Shown here one piece after another: positions 4,363-5,621 of a stretch of DNA of 5,621 nt (within the stretch, counting starts at the first letter, position 1; every line of letters starts with the position of its first letter). Under the pieces are notes generated by a model. It was not told the origin of the DNA. It worked only from the letters and a program-made list of their open reading frames with translations, and ran no database searches. Source of the DNA: Lachnospiraceae bacterium UBA4292 (GTDB lineage Bacteria; Bacillota; Clostridia; Lachnospirales; Lachnospiraceae); contig DGVE01000036.1 in assembly GCA_002395865.1 (NCBI GenBank), forward strand, positions 1 through 5,621, read 5' to 3'. Position numbers and translations under genes: made by a program.

Positions 4363-5526
4363 TCAGCCGATAACTCTCACCTTAAGTACACCGTCCAGGG
4401 CAGATGCCTTCTGAACGAAATCGGGGCTCACCTTATCCGCAACATCGAACAGAGCGTATGAGTACTCGCCGCGGCTTGCGCTGACCATGTTGTCGATATT
4501 CAGTCCGCTTGCGCCCGCGAGGCTCGTGAAACCGCTGATGACGTTCGGCACATTCCTGTGAGCTACCGCGATACGTGCGGGAGCCGCAGCCGGTCCGAGA
4601 TTCACCGCGGGATAATTTACTGAGTTGCGGATGTTGCCGTTCTCTATGAAATCGACGATCTCGTCGACAGCCATAACCGCGCAGTTATCCTCTGATTCCT
4701 CTGTGGATGCTCCGAGGTGAGGTGTGAGGATGACGTTCTTGGCGCCTGCGGTGGTGGGGTTCGGGAAATCAGATACGTACTTCCTGATCCTGCCCTCCTC
4801 GAGAGCCTTCACCATAGCCTTCTCATCCACAAGAATGTCTCTCGCGAAGTTAAGCACTACAGTGGTGGGCTTCATCATGGCGATGGCCTCCTCACTGATG
4901 AGACCCTTGGTCGAATCCATGAGCGGAACATGTACGGTTATATAATCGCATGTGGAGAAGATCTCCTCATTGCTCTTTACGACCTTTACGTCTCTGGAGA
5001 GCTTGAGCGCGTTCGTTACGGAAAGGTATGGGTCGCAGCCGTATACCTCCATGCCGAAATGCCTTGCGGTGTTGGCTACGAGTATACCGATGGCACCGAG
5101 TCCGATGACACCGAGCTTCTTGCCCTTTAACTCATATCCCGCAAATGCCTTCTTAGCGTTCTCCATGTTCTTCGCGATATCCGCGTCGTCCTTATTGGCA
5201 TTTACCCACTCGATACCGCCCACTACGTCACGTGCGGCAAGCAGCATGCCTGCGATGACGAGCTCCTTAACGCCGTTTGCGTTCGCGCCGGGAGTATTGA
5301 ATACGACGATACCCTTCTCTGCGCACTTGTCGAGAGGAATATTGTTCACGCCTGCGCCTGCTCTTGCGATAGCAAGAAGGCTCTCGGGCAGCTCAAGGTC
5401 GTGCATCTTCGCGCTTCTGACTAAAACGCCGTCAGCACCGTTTAAATCATCGCAGAGCTCGTAGCCTGCGGGCATATTGTCAAGACCTATCTTGGCAATG
5501 GGATTTAAGCATTTGATCTTAGCCAT
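4363..5526 (-). CDS. serA: D-3-phosphoglycerate dehydrogenase, short ACT-containing form
   Basis: The product catalyses NAD-dependent oxidation of 3-phosphoglycerate to 3-phosphohydroxypyruvate, the committed step of serine synthesis, in the cytoplasm. The 387 residues comprise a substrate-domain start (1-95), a Rossmann domain with G-L-G-A-I-G at 142-147 and the cofactor-selecting Asp165, return to the substrate domain (to about 310), and a C-terminal ACT domain (317-387, with H-R-N-V-P and ending V-R-V-I-G) that likely senses serine. A-R-A-G-A-G-V-N-N at 54-62 is the family substrate loop. Arg229 and His270 (P-H-L-G-A-S-T) align with the catalytic Arg and His of the E. coli enzyme. The catalytic Glu expected before the histidine is not obvious: the stretch D-F-P-N-P-T-T-A-G-A has none. 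The ATG at 5526 shares its A with the serC stop (TAATG), and AGGAGG or AGGAG lies 8-10 nt upstream inside serC, indicating translational coupling. Confidence 0.95.
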   Translation of the reverse strand: MAKIKCLNPIAKIGLDNMPAGYELCDDLNGADGVLVRSAKMHDLELPESLLAIARAGAGVNNIPLDKCAEKGIVVFNTPGANANGVKELVIAGMLLAARDVVGGIEWVNANKDDADIAKNMENAKKAFAGYELKGKKLGVIGLGAIGILVANTARHFGMEVYGCDPYLSVTNALKLSRDVKVVKSNEEIFSTCDYITVHVPLMDSTKGLISEEAIAMMKPTTVVLNFARDILVDEKAMVKALEEGRIRKYVSDFPNPTTAGAKNVILTPHLGASTEESEDNCAVMAVDEIVDFIENGNIRNSVNYPAVNLGPAAAPARIAVAHRNVPNVISGFTSLAGASGLNIDNMVSASRGEYSYALFDVADKVSPDFVQKASALDGVLKVRVIG

Positions 5527-5621
5527 TATGCGTTCTCCTCCTCGAACTTCTTCATGAAATCAACAAGCGCCTGAACGCCCTCGATGGGCATAGCGTTGTA
5601 GATGGATGCTCTCATGCCGCC
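5526..5621 (-). CDS. serC: Phosphoserine aminotransferase, C-terminal end only
   Basis: Only the final 31 codons and the TAA stop are present; the rest lies beyond the window edge. The visible [16 protein letters not shown] is the conserved C-terminal signature of SerC, followed by the usual L-V-x-F-M-x-x-F helix and a short acidic tail. The enzyme converts 3-phosphohydroxypyruvate (the SerA product) to phosphoserine using glutamate and pyridoxal phosphate. The stop overlaps the serA start by one base, so both are read from one transcript. Three consecutive GAG codons near the end double as the serA Shine-Dalgarno sequence. Confidence 0.93.
   Translation of the reverse strand, partial: GGMRASIYNAMPIEGVQALVDFMKKFEEENA

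Noticed and set aside
4356..4369. CGGC...GCCG inverted repeat at the serA stop codon as a terminator
   Set aside because: The stem is only 4 bp before a mismatch, and what follows on the minus strand (TTTAGAACATTT) is not a terminator T tract.
4717..5464. Several plus-strand open reading frames opposite serA
   Set aside because: The serA frame is unambiguous, with Rossmann and ACT motifs; the antisense frames come from its codon bias and have no domain signals.

Overview
The window looks like a chromosomal segment from a strictly anaerobic Firmicute, most likely a gut or rumen Lachnospiraceae (Butyrivibrio/Roseburia-like). This is inferred from the protein style, the strong AGGAGG ribosome-binding sites, a cysteine-containing sugar-binding lipoprotein and a DUF624 (YesL-type) protein beside a CUT1-type ABC transporter. 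All six genes lie on the minus strand, so transcription runs from high to low coordinates. There are no RNA genes, mobile elements, CRISPR arrays or integration signs. No gene-free stretch exceeds 300 bases; the longest, 2223-2483 (261 bases), is dense with regulatory structure.

In transcription order, the window opens with the last 31 codons of serC (phosphoserine aminotransferase). serA (short, ACT-containing 3-phosphoglycerate dehydrogenase) follows and overlaps serC by one base. Together they form a serine biosynthesis operon. Only 36 bases after serA, with no convincing terminator, comes a LacI/GalR-family regulator whose Shine-Dalgarno region is a pure G8 run. A small hairpin separates it from a DUF624 membrane protein that carries an unusually long charged N-terminal tail.

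A strong hairpin then closes the DUF624 unit. A well-formed sigma-A promoter (TTGCAT-17-TATTAT) starts a new transcript. That transcript has a leader of about 70 nt with two short perfect hairpins, followed by a sugar-type solute-binding lipoprotein and a MalF-like inner-membrane permease cut off by the window edge. A hairpin plus T6 between binding protein and permease probably lowers permease expression relative to the binding protein.

Functionally, the left two thirds is a carbohydrate uptake locus: binding protein, permease, accessory DUF624 protein and probable local LacI-type regulator. The second permease presumably lies beyond position 1, and CUT1 systems often use an ATPase encoded elsewhere. 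The substrate cannot be read from the sequence. The right third is housekeeping serine synthesis. I found no clearly novel system; the points of interest are regulatory details and a few protein oddities.
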